NCBI GenBank assembly: GCA_947490035.1
Contig: CANLGS010000015.1
Coordinates: 1-16,742 of the forward strand
Source: Gemmataceae bacterium
GTDB taxonomy: Bacteria > Planctomycetota > Planctomycetia > Gemmatales > Gemmataceae
Reading direction: 5' to 3'
DNA: 16,742 bases
The notes beneath the pieces were generated by a model that was not told where the DNA came from, did not search any database, and worked only from the letters and a program-made list of their open reading frames with translations. How positions within the stretch are numbered: the first letter of the stretch is position 1; each line of letters starts with the position of its first letter. The position numbers and the translations under genes are program-made. Below are positions 6,311 through 12,350 of this stretch, one piece after another.

Positions 6311-7753
6311 ATGCCTGCCGCGACCGAGTACGACCTGATCGTGATCGGTGCCGGGCCGGGCGGCGTCGCCGCCGCCGACACCGCGGCACTGCTCGGCAAG
6401 CGCGTCGCCATCGTCGAGCGGCAGGCCGCCGTCGGCGGCGCCGCCGTCAACACCGGCACCATTCCGAGCAAAACGCTCCGCGAGGTCGCGCTCGCCATCG
6501 CCGGCGTCAAGGCCCGGCAGCTCATCGGCGTGGACGTGTCCGTCAGGCACCAAGCCAAGATCGAAGACCTCGTCCGCCACGAGCGCGTGGTGAAGGCGTC
6601 GGAAGCGCACCAGATACGCACCCTCCTCGACCGGTACGGCGTGACCGTCGTCCGGGGCACCGGTAAGTTCCTCGACCCGCACACAGTCCGCGTCGCGCGT
6701 CCGAACCCGCCCGGCGGGTTCCTCGACCTGCGCGCCGAGAAGATCGTCGTCGCCATCGGCTCGTGCCCGGTGCGACCCGCGGTCTTCCCGTTTGAGCACG
6801 CGCGCATCCACGACTCGGACGAACTGCTCTACATCACCACCATCCCGCGGTCGCTCGCCGTGATCGGCGCCGGCGTGATCGGCAGCGAGTACGCGTGCAT
6901 GTTCGCCGCGCTGGGCGTGCGCGTCCACCTGATCGACGGGCGCAACGTGCTGCTCCCGTTCCTCGACCCTGACCTCTCCACCGCGCTCATGCATGCGATG
7001 GAACAACAAGGTATCGTGTTCCACTGGAACGAGCAGGTGGCCGCGTGCAAGGCGCCGCGGTCCGGGGAAATCGAACTGAAGCTCACGTCTGGCAAGGAAC
7101 TGGCGGTCGGGCACCTACTGGTGTGCGCGGGGCGCACCAGTTACGCGGACCGGCTCGTGCCCGAGGCCGCCGGCTTCGGACTCACCTCGCGCGGCCTGAT
7201 CCCGGTGGACGACCACTTCCGCACTACAGTCCCGCACATCTACGCGGTCGGCGACGTGATCGGTTTCCCGGCGCTGGCCAGTACGAGTTCCGAGCAAGGC
7301 CGCGTCGCGGCGTGCCACGCGTTCGGGTCCAACGCGAAGGAGGCGCTGGCGCAGTTCCTCCCGGCCGGCATCTACACCATCCCCGAACTGAGTTCGGTCG
7401 GACTGACGGAACAGCAAGCGCGAGAAAAGGGCATTCCGGTCGTGGTCGGCCGTGCCGACTACGACCAGAACCCGCGCGGCAAGATCATCAACGACAAGAC
7501 CGGGTTCCTGAAGCTCGTATTCGAGCGCGACGAGATGAAACTGCTCGGCGTCCACGTGATCGGCGAGCAGGCCACGGAGTTGATTCACGTCGGGCTGACC
7601 GCGATGATGATGGGAGGAGGGGCAAACCTGTTCCTGGCGACGTGTTTCAACTATCCGACGCTCGGCGACCTGTATAAGTTGGCAACGCACGACGCGATCC
7701 TCAAGCGGTCCGAGTTGCTCGGAAAATCGAATACCGGGCTGAGCCGGTGGTGA
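6311..7753 (+). CDS. sthA: Si-specific soluble NAD(P)+ transhydrogenase
   Basis: This cytosolic FAD enzyme of 480 residues exchanges reducing equivalents between NADPH and NAD+. It has the class I pyridine nucleotide-disulfide oxidoreductase layout: FAD-binding VIGAGPGG (11-18), a TIPSK motif (50-54), NAD(P)-binding VIGAGVIGSEYA (184-195), FAD motif YAVGDVIGFP (311-320) and the dimerisation domain from about residue 355 (YTIPELSSVGLTE). The two redox cysteines of lipoamide dehydrogenases (CxxxxC) are replaced by A45 and T50 in VGGAAVNTGTIPSK, which is the expected signature of the SthA branch and rules out dihydrolipoyl dehydrogenase and glutathione or mercuric reductase. Ending in CFNYPTLGDLYK is also typical. 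It starts 5 nt after the retropepsin-like gene, an unusual partner. The window shows no reason for that linkage beyond a shared promoter. Confidence 0.92.
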   Translation: MPAATEYDLIVIGAGPGGVAAADTAALLGKRVAIVERQAAVGGAAVNTGTIPSKTLREVALAIAGVKARQLIGVDVSVRHQAKIEDLVRHERVVKASEAHQIRTLLDRYGVTVVRGTGKFLDPHTVRVARPNPPGGFLDLRAEKIVVAIGSCPVRPAVFPFEHARIHDSDELLYITTIPRSLAVIGAGVIGSEYACMFAALGVRVHLIDGRNVLLPFLDPDLSTALMHAMEQQGIVFHWNEQVAACKAPRSGEIELKLTSGKELAVGHLLVCAGRTSYADRLVPEAAGFGLTSRGLIPVDDHFRTTVPHIYAVGDVIGFPALASTSSEQGRVAACHAFGSNAKEALAQFLPAGIYTIPELSSVGLTEQQAREKGIPVVVGRADYDQNPRGKIINDKTGFLKLVFERDEMKLLGVHVIGEQATELIHVGLTAMMMGGGANLFLATCFNYPTLGDLYKLATHDAILKRSELLGKSNTGLSRW

Positions 7754-7761
7754 CCTACCGA

Positions 7762-7857
7762 GTGTGCGGTGTGCAGCGGGCAGTGGGCAGAGAAGAAACG
7801 GGAGTACGAGTCTCTGTCTTCTGCTCCTCTGCCCACTGCCTGCTGCACACCGCACAC
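7762..7857. repeat. 31-bp inverted repeat (30/31), large hairpin after sthA
   Basis: Arms at 7762-7792 and 7827-7857 are reverse complements except for one position (7778), with a 34-nt loop. The arm begins GTGTGCGGTGTGCAGC. TTTT follows the second arm (7858-7861), so it could end sthA transcription in the rightward direction. The ribosome site of the next gene (GGAGGG, 7866-7871) comes right after. It could equally be a dispersed palindromic element that has settled in this gap. Confidence 0.75.
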
Positions 7858-7874
7858 TTTTGGCGGAGGGAGCT

Positions 7875-8288
7875 ATGACCGACGACGCCCGCGAGGAAGC
7901 GGAGCGGTTCCGTTGGCTCGAAAGCGAGAAGGCGGGGCACGGCCTGGGCGAGGAGGCCATCCGGCAGTGGGTGACCCTCTACTGGCCGGCGTTCGTCCGC
8001 GGTCGCGCGCTCGAACACCTGAGCGGCAAGCGGTTCTGGCTGGAGATGCCGCGCGCCGAGTTCGGCGTCCTGCTCCGCGAGTTCCCGGACCGGCAGGAGT
8101 TGGTGCGCGAGATCGTGACGCGGCTCGCGGCCGGGGCCGACAACCTGAACATCCTCCAGTGGGCGACGGACGCGGCCGTCGCCATCGACGACGTGTGCAA
8201 CGTCCTCCAGCGGATCGACATCAACGGGCTGCGCGCGCGGTTCCCGCCCCCGGACGACGCCGACCCGCCGCACATCGTCCACGGCTGA
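7875..8288 (+). CDS. hypothetical protein, acidic, helical
   Basis: A 137-residue protein that I do not recognise with certainty. It is rich in Trp and charged residues (WLESEKAGHGLGEEAIRQW, TLYWPAFVRGRALEHLSGK, FWLEMPRAEFGVLL) and appears alpha-helical throughout, with a short Pro/Asp-rich tail (PPPDDADPPH). No signal peptide or membrane span is seen. The start at 7875 has GGAGGGAGCT immediately upstream. It lies between sthA (after the 31-bp inverted repeat) and the second copy of the GDIRPDDY/retropepsin pair, from which it is separated by 48 nt and a candidate promoter. Whether it belongs with that pair is unknown. Confidence 0.7.
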   Translation: MTDDAREEAERFRWLESEKAGHGLGEEAIRQWVTLYWPAFVRGRALEHLSGKRFWLEMPRAEFGVLLREFPDRQELVREIVTRLAAGADNLNILQWATDAAVAIDDVCNVLQRIDINGLRARFPPPDDADPPHIVHG

Positions 8289-8303
8289 CGCCCGCGCCCG
8301 TGT

Positions 8304-8309
8304 TATCAT
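8304..8309 (+). promoter_or_regulatory. putative -10 box for the 8337 gene
   Basis: TATCAT lies 28 nt upstream of the ATG at 8337, in the 48-nt gap after the preceding stop. No good -35 hexamer is seen. GGAGG (8325-8329) is the ribosome site. Confidence 0.28.
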
Positions 8310-8336
8310 GAAGCGGAGCAAAACGGAGGACTCGCG

Positions 8337-8771
8337 ATGTCGCACGAACACGAAACCCTCGACGCCGAACCCGCGAACGCGGTAACGGAACCCGCTCCCA
8401 CGCCGCGAAGCGAACCGGAGCCGGATTTCATCACGCGGGCACGCCGCATCTTCAGCGGTGACATCCGCCCGGATGACTACACACCGGTGCCGCCGGAGGT
8501 GCAAGCGGCAGTCGATAGTTGTCACACGCCCGAACACGCGGCCAAGTTCTGGGTCGCCCGGCAGAACACGCTCAACGACTGGACGCTGTCGTTCCTGTAC
8601 GGCGAGATCGGCCCAGTCTTCTGCCGCGAAACCGAACAGGGCGTCATCGTCATTGCCGTTGGCTTGGAACGGATTCGCGCCATCCTCGACCACTTCCCGC
8701 ACCGAGAACAGCGGACGGGGTTCTCTCACACCCATGCATTCCCATGGCAATCGCCCGGCTTGATGAGATAG
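8337..8771 (+). CDS. small GDIRPDDY-motif protein, copy B (partner of retropepsin-like gene)
   Basis: A 144-residue paralogue of the 5359-5763 product. The N-terminal 30 residues are polar and rich in Glu, Pro and Thr. Then come ITRARRIFSGDIRPDDYTPV (32-51) and EQGVIVIAVGLERIRAIL (100-117), matching copy A in order and spacing. The middle sections (about 60-95) differ strongly apart from a hydrophobic/aromatic pattern. There is no export signal. GGAGG lies 7 nt upstream of the ATG. The last 28 nt overlap the start of the next gene in another frame, so the pair is probably translationally coupled, as in copy A. Function unknown. Confidence 0.72.
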   Translation: MSHEHETLDAEPANAVTEPAPTPRSEPEPDFITRARRIFSGDIRPDDYTPVPPEVQAAVDSCHTPEHAAKFWVARQNTLNDWTLSFLYGEIGPVFCRETEQGVIVIAVGLERIRAILDHFPHREQRTGFSHTHAFPWQSPGLMR

Positions 8772-9250
8772 CGGTACCGCTGAAGAAAACCGCGGCGGCG
8801 TTCCGACCGGGCACGACGCCACCGCTCGAGGCGCGCGTCAAGGTCAACGTGCGCACCCGCGCCGGCGGTACCGAGGAGTTGGAATTCGTCATCGACTCCG
8901 GTGCTGGCGTCACGAGCATTCCTTGGGCGACTGCGGTCAGTTGGGGAATCCCCATCGGGACGACTCGCGTGACCTCAAGTCACACCACGTTTCAGGGACG
9001 TGTTGCGATTGATACTTGGCGACATCAGGTTGAAATCGAGTTCGTTGGTCTTCCGGGCAAGTGGTTCGTGTTCGACTGCCAGTTCCCCGACGTAACGACA
9101 ACCGTTCCGTGCATCCTCGGCATCGGCGGCGATGTACTGCGGCACCTCACCATCGCGCTCGACGGCACCCCGCAACCGCCGCACGCGGATTACGGCTTCG
9201 CCCGCATTACGGTCGTCGATCCTGCACATTCGCTCTCACCTTCGCCTTGA
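8744..9250 (+). CDS. retropepsin-like aspartic protease, copy B, intact DSG motif
   Basis: A 168-residue protein. VIDSGAGVTSIPWATA (about 49-64) carries the clan AA active site D51-S52-G53-A54-G55. The second conserved region is PCILGIGGDVLRHLTIALD (122-140), equivalent to the LG.....L...T.D segment of retropepsin-like proteins. Enzymes of this type work as homodimers, each chain giving one Asp; that is family knowledge and not visible here. Substrate unknown. No signal peptide is seen, so it is probably intracellular. The ATG at 8744 lies inside the end of the upstream gene (28-nt overlap) with no clear ribosome site of its own, consistent with coupling. Several codons in about 8970-9060 end in A or T, less GC-biased than the neighbours. 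It ends 20 nt before rsmH. Confidence 0.75.
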   Translation: MAIARLDEIAVPLKKTAAAFRPGTTPPLEARVKVNVRTRAGGTEELEFVIDSGAGVTSIPWATAVSWGIPIGTTRVTSSHTTFQGRVAIDTWRHQVEIEFVGLPGKWFVFDCQFPDVTTTVPCILGIGGDVLRHLTIALDGTPQPPHADYGFARITVVDPAHSLSPSP

Positions 9251-9270
9251 CTCAATCCCCGAAGTCGCCT

Positions 9271-10170
9271 ATGTCCACCGACCGCGTCCCGGTTCACGTG
9301 AGCGTGCTGCCGGCCGAAACGCTCGCCCTGCTCGACCCGCGGCCGGGCGAAACGTGGGTCGATTGCACCGTCGGCGGCGGCGGGCACACGCGAATGCTCG
9401 CCGCGCGCGTCGGACCGACCGGGCGCGTGATCGGGCTGGATCAAGACCCGACCATGCTCGCGCTGGCGCGGGCGCGGTTGGAAGGGTTGCCGGTCGAACT
9501 GGTCCACGCGAACTTCGACCAGTTGGCCGAAGTGTTGACCGCGCGCGGCCTCGACCGCGTGGACGGCGTGTTCGCGGACTTGGGGTTCAGTTCCGACCAG
9601 ATGGGCGAGAAGGCCCGCGGCCTGAGCTTCCGCGACGACGGCCCGCTCGACATGCGGTTGGACCCGACCGCCGGCGCGACGGCCGCCGACTTGGTGAACA
9701 CGATGAGCGAGGCGGGACTCGCGGACGTGTTCTGGGAGTTCGGCGAGGAGAGACACAGTCGCCGAGTGGCGAAGCGCATTGTCGCGCGGCGTGAGGAAAA
9801 GCCGTTCGCGACCACGGGCGACTTCGCGAGCGTGGTGCGGAGTTGCGTGCCGCGGTCGGGAAGCATCGACCCCGCGACGCGCGTGTTCCAGGCGCTGCGG
9901 ATCGCGGTGAACGACGAACTCGGTTCGCTCGACCGTCTACTGGCGATGCTGCCGCGGGCAGTGAGGCCGGGCGGCCGCGCCGGGGTCATCAGCTTCCACT
10001 CGCTCGAAGACCGGCGGGCGAAGCAAGCGTTCCGCGCGGCGGGATTGTGGCGGCAAGTGACGAAGAAGCCGGTCGAAGCCGGCGACGAAGAAACGGCCCG
10101 CAACCCCCGCGCGCGGAGCGCCAAGTTGCGGGTCGCGGTCCGAATCACGCAAGGTCAGCAGGGGGCATGA
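9271..10170 (+). CDS. rsmH: 16S rRNA (cytosine(1402)-N4)-methyltransferase
   Basis: RsmH (MraW) methylates N4 of C1402 in 16S rRNA using S-adenosylmethionine. The 299-residue length is typical. Family motifs are all present: HVSVLPAETLALL, the SAM-binding VDCTVGGGGHTR, GLDQDP, ADLGFSSDQ, GPLDMRLDP, FGEERHSRRVAKRI, FQALRIAVNDEL, ISFHSLEDRR and the C-terminal NPRARSAKLR. The ATG at 9271 fits the usual beginning just before HVPVL/HVSVL; the frame is open further upstream, but that overlaps the protease gene. No strong ribosome site is seen. In many bacteria rsmH starts the division and cell-wall cluster (mraZ-rsmH-ftsL-ftsI). Here no mraZ precedes it and ftsL is not recognisable after it; a LysM membrane protein takes the ftsL position. 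Confidence 0.96.
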   Translation: MSTDRVPVHVSVLPAETLALLDPRPGETWVDCTVGGGGHTRMLAARVGPTGRVIGLDQDPTMLALARARLEGLPVELVHANFDQLAEVLTARGLDRVDGVFADLGFSSDQMGEKARGLSFRDDGPLDMRLDPTAGATAADLVNTMSEAGLADVFWEFGEERHSRRVAKRIVARREEKPFATTGDFASVVRSCVPRSGSIDPATRVFQALRIAVNDELGSLDRLLAMLPRAVRPGGRAGVISFHSLEDRRAKQAFRAAGLWRQVTKKPVEAGDEETARNPRARSAKLRVAVRITQGQQGA

Positions 10171-10203
10171 GCCGCCCTGTTCAACCGCAACACGAGGTCA
10201 CGG

Positions 10204-11751
10204 ATGACCGAACCCATCGCCGTTGACGTGCCGGCCAAGCCGTTGTTCTCGCGCTCCGGCCCCGGTCCCACCCAGGGGCCGTCGCCGACACCCGCTCCTG
10301 CCCCGACACCAACCGCGCCGCCAGCGCCCGTGCCGAAGGTCGAGGCGCCCAAACTCGCGCCGATTGCGACCGCGGTGGTGGCCGTGGCGACCACTGCGGC
10401 CACGGGAGCGCCCGCGCCCGTCGCGGCCGGCTTCCTCGCGCAATTCAAGAAGAAGCAACTCGTCGTCGGTGCGGTCGCCGCGCTCAGCCTGTTCGCGGGC
10501 ATCGGCGCGGTGCGCATGATGTTCCCCGCGAAGGACGACGCGCAGCCGCCCGCACCGGTCACGGCCGCGGTCGATGACAAGGTGAAGTTCGCGACACCGC
10601 CGGCCGCGAAGCCGCCCGCGCCTGAAGTGGAAACGCCGCGCACGCTTTCCACGTTGCCGCCGTTGCCGCCGTTGCCGACATTCCCGGCCGCGCCCGTCGG
10701 CGGCCCGCCGCCCGCGATCAACCCGACCGGCATTTACGCGCTTCCGCCGTCCGCAGCGCCGACGATCGCCGTCGAACCGCAACCGGTCGTGCTGCCGCCG
10801 ATTCCCAACTTCACGGCTCCACCCCCGCCGACCGGCGTCGTGCCGGCCGCATTCCCCGCGATGCCGCCCACTCCGCCGGCCGTGGTACCGACACCGCCCG
10901 CGCCGGGTGCCGGGCTTCCGCCGCTGCCCGCGCTCCCGGCCGCGCCGCCAAGCGGACTCGCGCCGCCGTCGGTCGATCTGCCACTGCTTCCGGCACCCGG
11001 TGGCGTTGCCCCGCCCGTCATTCCGAAGGCCGCCGACCCGGTGTTCCCGCCGATCCCCGGCGGGGTTGGTGCTCCTCCGCTCGGCACGCTGCCGCCAGTA
11101 CCTGAAGTGAAACCAGCGTTCCCCGACGTGAAACCGCCAGCGGTGGTTGCGCCGCCGGTCGGCGTCACCCCGCACCCGTTCCCGGTAGGCGTCGGGCCGA
11201 AGACGGACGTGAAGCCGCCGGCGTTCGACCCGCCCGCGCTGGGCACGCCCACGGGGTTCACGAAGCCGGCGGGCGCGTCGGACGCGAAGCCGATCGCGCC
11301 CGAGTTCGCGCCCAAGACGACGTTCGACGTGGACGTTCACGACCCCAAGGCGAACGACACCTACGAAACGATCAGCCTGGAGTTCTACAACGACAAGCGG
11401 TTCGCAACGGCGCTGAAGGCGTTCAACCAGAACCAACCGCTCCAGGGCGGGCGGTACGTCAACGTGCCGCCGATCCACGTGTTGAAGCGGCAGTTCCCGA
11501 CCCAGGCCGGCGGCGCCGTGGTTCCCGTGGGCGCGTCCGGCGCGCCGTCGTCCGACCCGGTGTGGGGCGCCGTGCCGAAGCCGGCCGCGCGGAACACCTT
11601 CACCGTCCCGCAAGGCGGGATGACGCTCCGACAGATCGCGCGCCAGGCGCTGGGCAACGAACAGCGGTGGAGCGACATCTACGACCTGAACCCGCAGATC
11701 ACGAAGCCGTCCGACCTGCTGCCGGCGGGCACCGAGTTGAAACTGCCGTAG
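10204..11751 (+). CDS. proline-rich bitopic membrane protein with C-terminal LysM-like domains
   Basis: A 515-residue protein. Residues 1-80 are Pro/Ala-rich and probably cytoplasmic. FKKKQ (81-85) is followed by one membrane span (about 85-103). A long Pro-rich linker (about 110-365) follows, with recurring short units such as PPLPPLP, VPEVKP and FPDVKPP. A LysM-like domain lies at about 373-429 (DVDVHDPKANDTYETISLEF, then ATALKAFNQNQP), and a second at about 464-515 (FTVPQGGMTLRQIARQAL, IYDLNP, LLPAGTELKLP). LysM domains bind N-acetylglucosamine-containing polymers such as peptidoglycan, so the protein probably links the inner membrane to the cell wall. GAGGT lies 6 nt upstream of the ATG. 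The gene starts 33 nt after rsmH and is probably co-transcribed, occupying the position of ftsL in classical clusters; a division or envelope role is inference. Confidence 0.78.
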   Translation: MTEPIAVDVPAKPLFSRSGPGPTQGPSPTPAPAPTPTAPPAPVPKVEAPKLAPIATAVVAVATTAATGAPAPVAAGFLAQFKKKQLVVGAVAALSLFAGIGAVRMMFPAKDDAQPPAPVTAAVDDKVKFATPPAAKPPAPEVETPRTLSTLPPLPPLPTFPAAPVGGPPPAINPTGIYALPPSAAPTIAVEPQPVVLPPIPNFTAPPPPTGVVPAAFPAMPPTPPAVVPTPPAPGAGLPPLPALPAAPPSGLAPPSVDLPLLPAPGGVAPPVIPKAADPVFPPIPGGVGAPPLGTLPPVPEVKPAFPDVKPPAVVAPPVGVTPHPFPVGVGPKTDVKPPAFDPPALGTPTGFTKPAGASDAKPIAPEFAPKTTFDVDVHDPKANDTYETISLEFYNDKRFATALKAFNQNQPLQGGRYVNVPPIHVLKRQFPTQAGGAVVPVGASGAPSSDPVWGAVPKPAARNTFTVPQGGMTLRQIARQALGNEQRWSDIYDLNPQITKPSDLLPAGTELKLP

Positions 11752-11790
11752 CGCGCCGGGTTTTCCTGCCCGCGTCAATGGCCCCGGCGC

Positions 11791-11819
11791 GGTGTTCGCG
11801 GTATATTGTCGCGAACACC
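11791..11819 (+). promoter_or_regulatory. perfect 10-bp inverted repeat enclosing a -10 box (candidate operator/promoter)
   Basis: GGTGTTCGCG (11791-11800) and CGCGAACACC (11810-11819) are exact reverse complements around a 9-nt centre that contains TATATT (11802-11807), 28 nt upstream of the lipoprotein ATG. A dimeric repressor bound here would cover the -10 region. The geometry is seen directly; regulation is inference. Confidence 0.5.
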
Positions 11820-11834
11820 CCCGGAGATCGCGGC

Positions 11835-12197
11835 ATGAAGCGGTTCGTGGCCCTCGGCGTCGTCTGCGTCCTACTCCTCAGCGTAACCGGCTGTGGCGGC
11901 CCCAACGCGCTGATGAAGGAGTTCATCGCCAACCTCAACGGCTACGCCGAGACGCTCGAAAAGAAGGAGTCGAAGGAGCGCCAGTTGTCGGCGCTCGAAC
12001 GGATCAAGAACACGACCGAGAAACTGGACCGCGCCAAACCGAGCCAGGACGAGAAGGACAAACTGCTCGCGAAGTACGATGACGAGTTCAAGAAGGCGAA
12101 GGAGCGCGTGGTGAAGGCGCAAAAGGCGCTGGCGGTGGAGGGCGGTTCCGCCGCCGACGCCCCCCCGGACCTGTTCGACGCCTTCAAGGCGAAGTGA
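11835..12197 (+). CDS. small lipoprotein with charged helical body
   Basis: A 120-residue protein with a lipoprotein signal: MKRFVALGVVCVLLLSVTGC, where SVTGC gives a lipobox ending at C20, the expected lipidated residue. The mature part is highly charged (ETLEKKESKERQLSALERI, DEKDKLLAKYDDEFKKAKER) and likely forms long helices or a coiled coil (about residues 35-105), with a short Pro/Asp tail. GGAG lies 9 nt upstream of the ATG. It probably sits in the periplasm, anchored to a membrane. No family recognised. Its promoter carries the inverted repeat at 11791-11819, and it converges on gyrB across the 36-bp inverted repeat. Confidence 0.8.
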   Translation: MKRFVALGVVCVLLLSVTGCGGPNALMKEFIANLNGYAETLEKKESKERQLSALERIKNTTEKLDRAKPSQDEKDKLLAKYDDEFKKAKERVVKAQKALAVEGGSAADAPPDLFDAFKAK

Positions 12198-12211
12198 GTT
12201 CGGAGATCCAC

Positions 12212-12337
12212 TTGGCTCGGGTAGGTGCCGCTTGCCGAGCGGCACGGGATAGCCCACGTGAGAGCGATGCAAACGTCCGTGAAGTAATGCGAGTTGCGAA
12301 GCCGTGCCGCTCGGCAAGCGGCACCTACCCGAGCCAA
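12212..12337. repeat. perfect 36-bp inverted repeat with self-palindromic arms, between lipoprotein gene and gyrB
   Basis: Arms at 12212-12247 and 12302-12337 are exact reverse complements with a 54-nt loop. Each arm also contains its own hairpin: GTGCCGCT (12225-12232), loop TGCCG, AGCGGCAC (12238-12245). It fills most of the 153-nt gap between the convergent lipoprotein gene and gyrB, so it may terminate transcription from both sides. No T-run is adjacent. Identical long arms suggest a recent or maintained element, such as a dispersed palindromic repeat or a miniature mobile element; no transposase is present. Confidence 0.9.
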
Positions 12338-12350
12338 CACAGGCTCCCTC

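Noticed and set aside
6355..6365. sthA as dihydrolipoyl dehydrogenase
   Set aside because: The paired redox cysteines are absent (A45 and T50), as expected for soluble transhydrogenase.
10167..10226. 19-codon frame starting at ATGA over the rsmH stop
   Set aside because: Too short, Arg/His-rich without a recognisable feature, and it overlaps the better supported start at 10204 with its own ribosome site. A leader peptide is possible but unsupported.
10600..11300. Repeated CCG/GCC-rich tracts as a possible CRISPR or satellite array
   Set aside because: The repetition is codon-level low complexity from the Pro-rich linker of the LysM protein; there are no regular repeat and spacer units.
12248..12301. 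Loop of the 36-bp inverted repeat as a tRNA or small RNA gene
   Set aside because: 54 nt with no cloverleaf or other recognisable RNA fold; nothing beyond the flanking arms.
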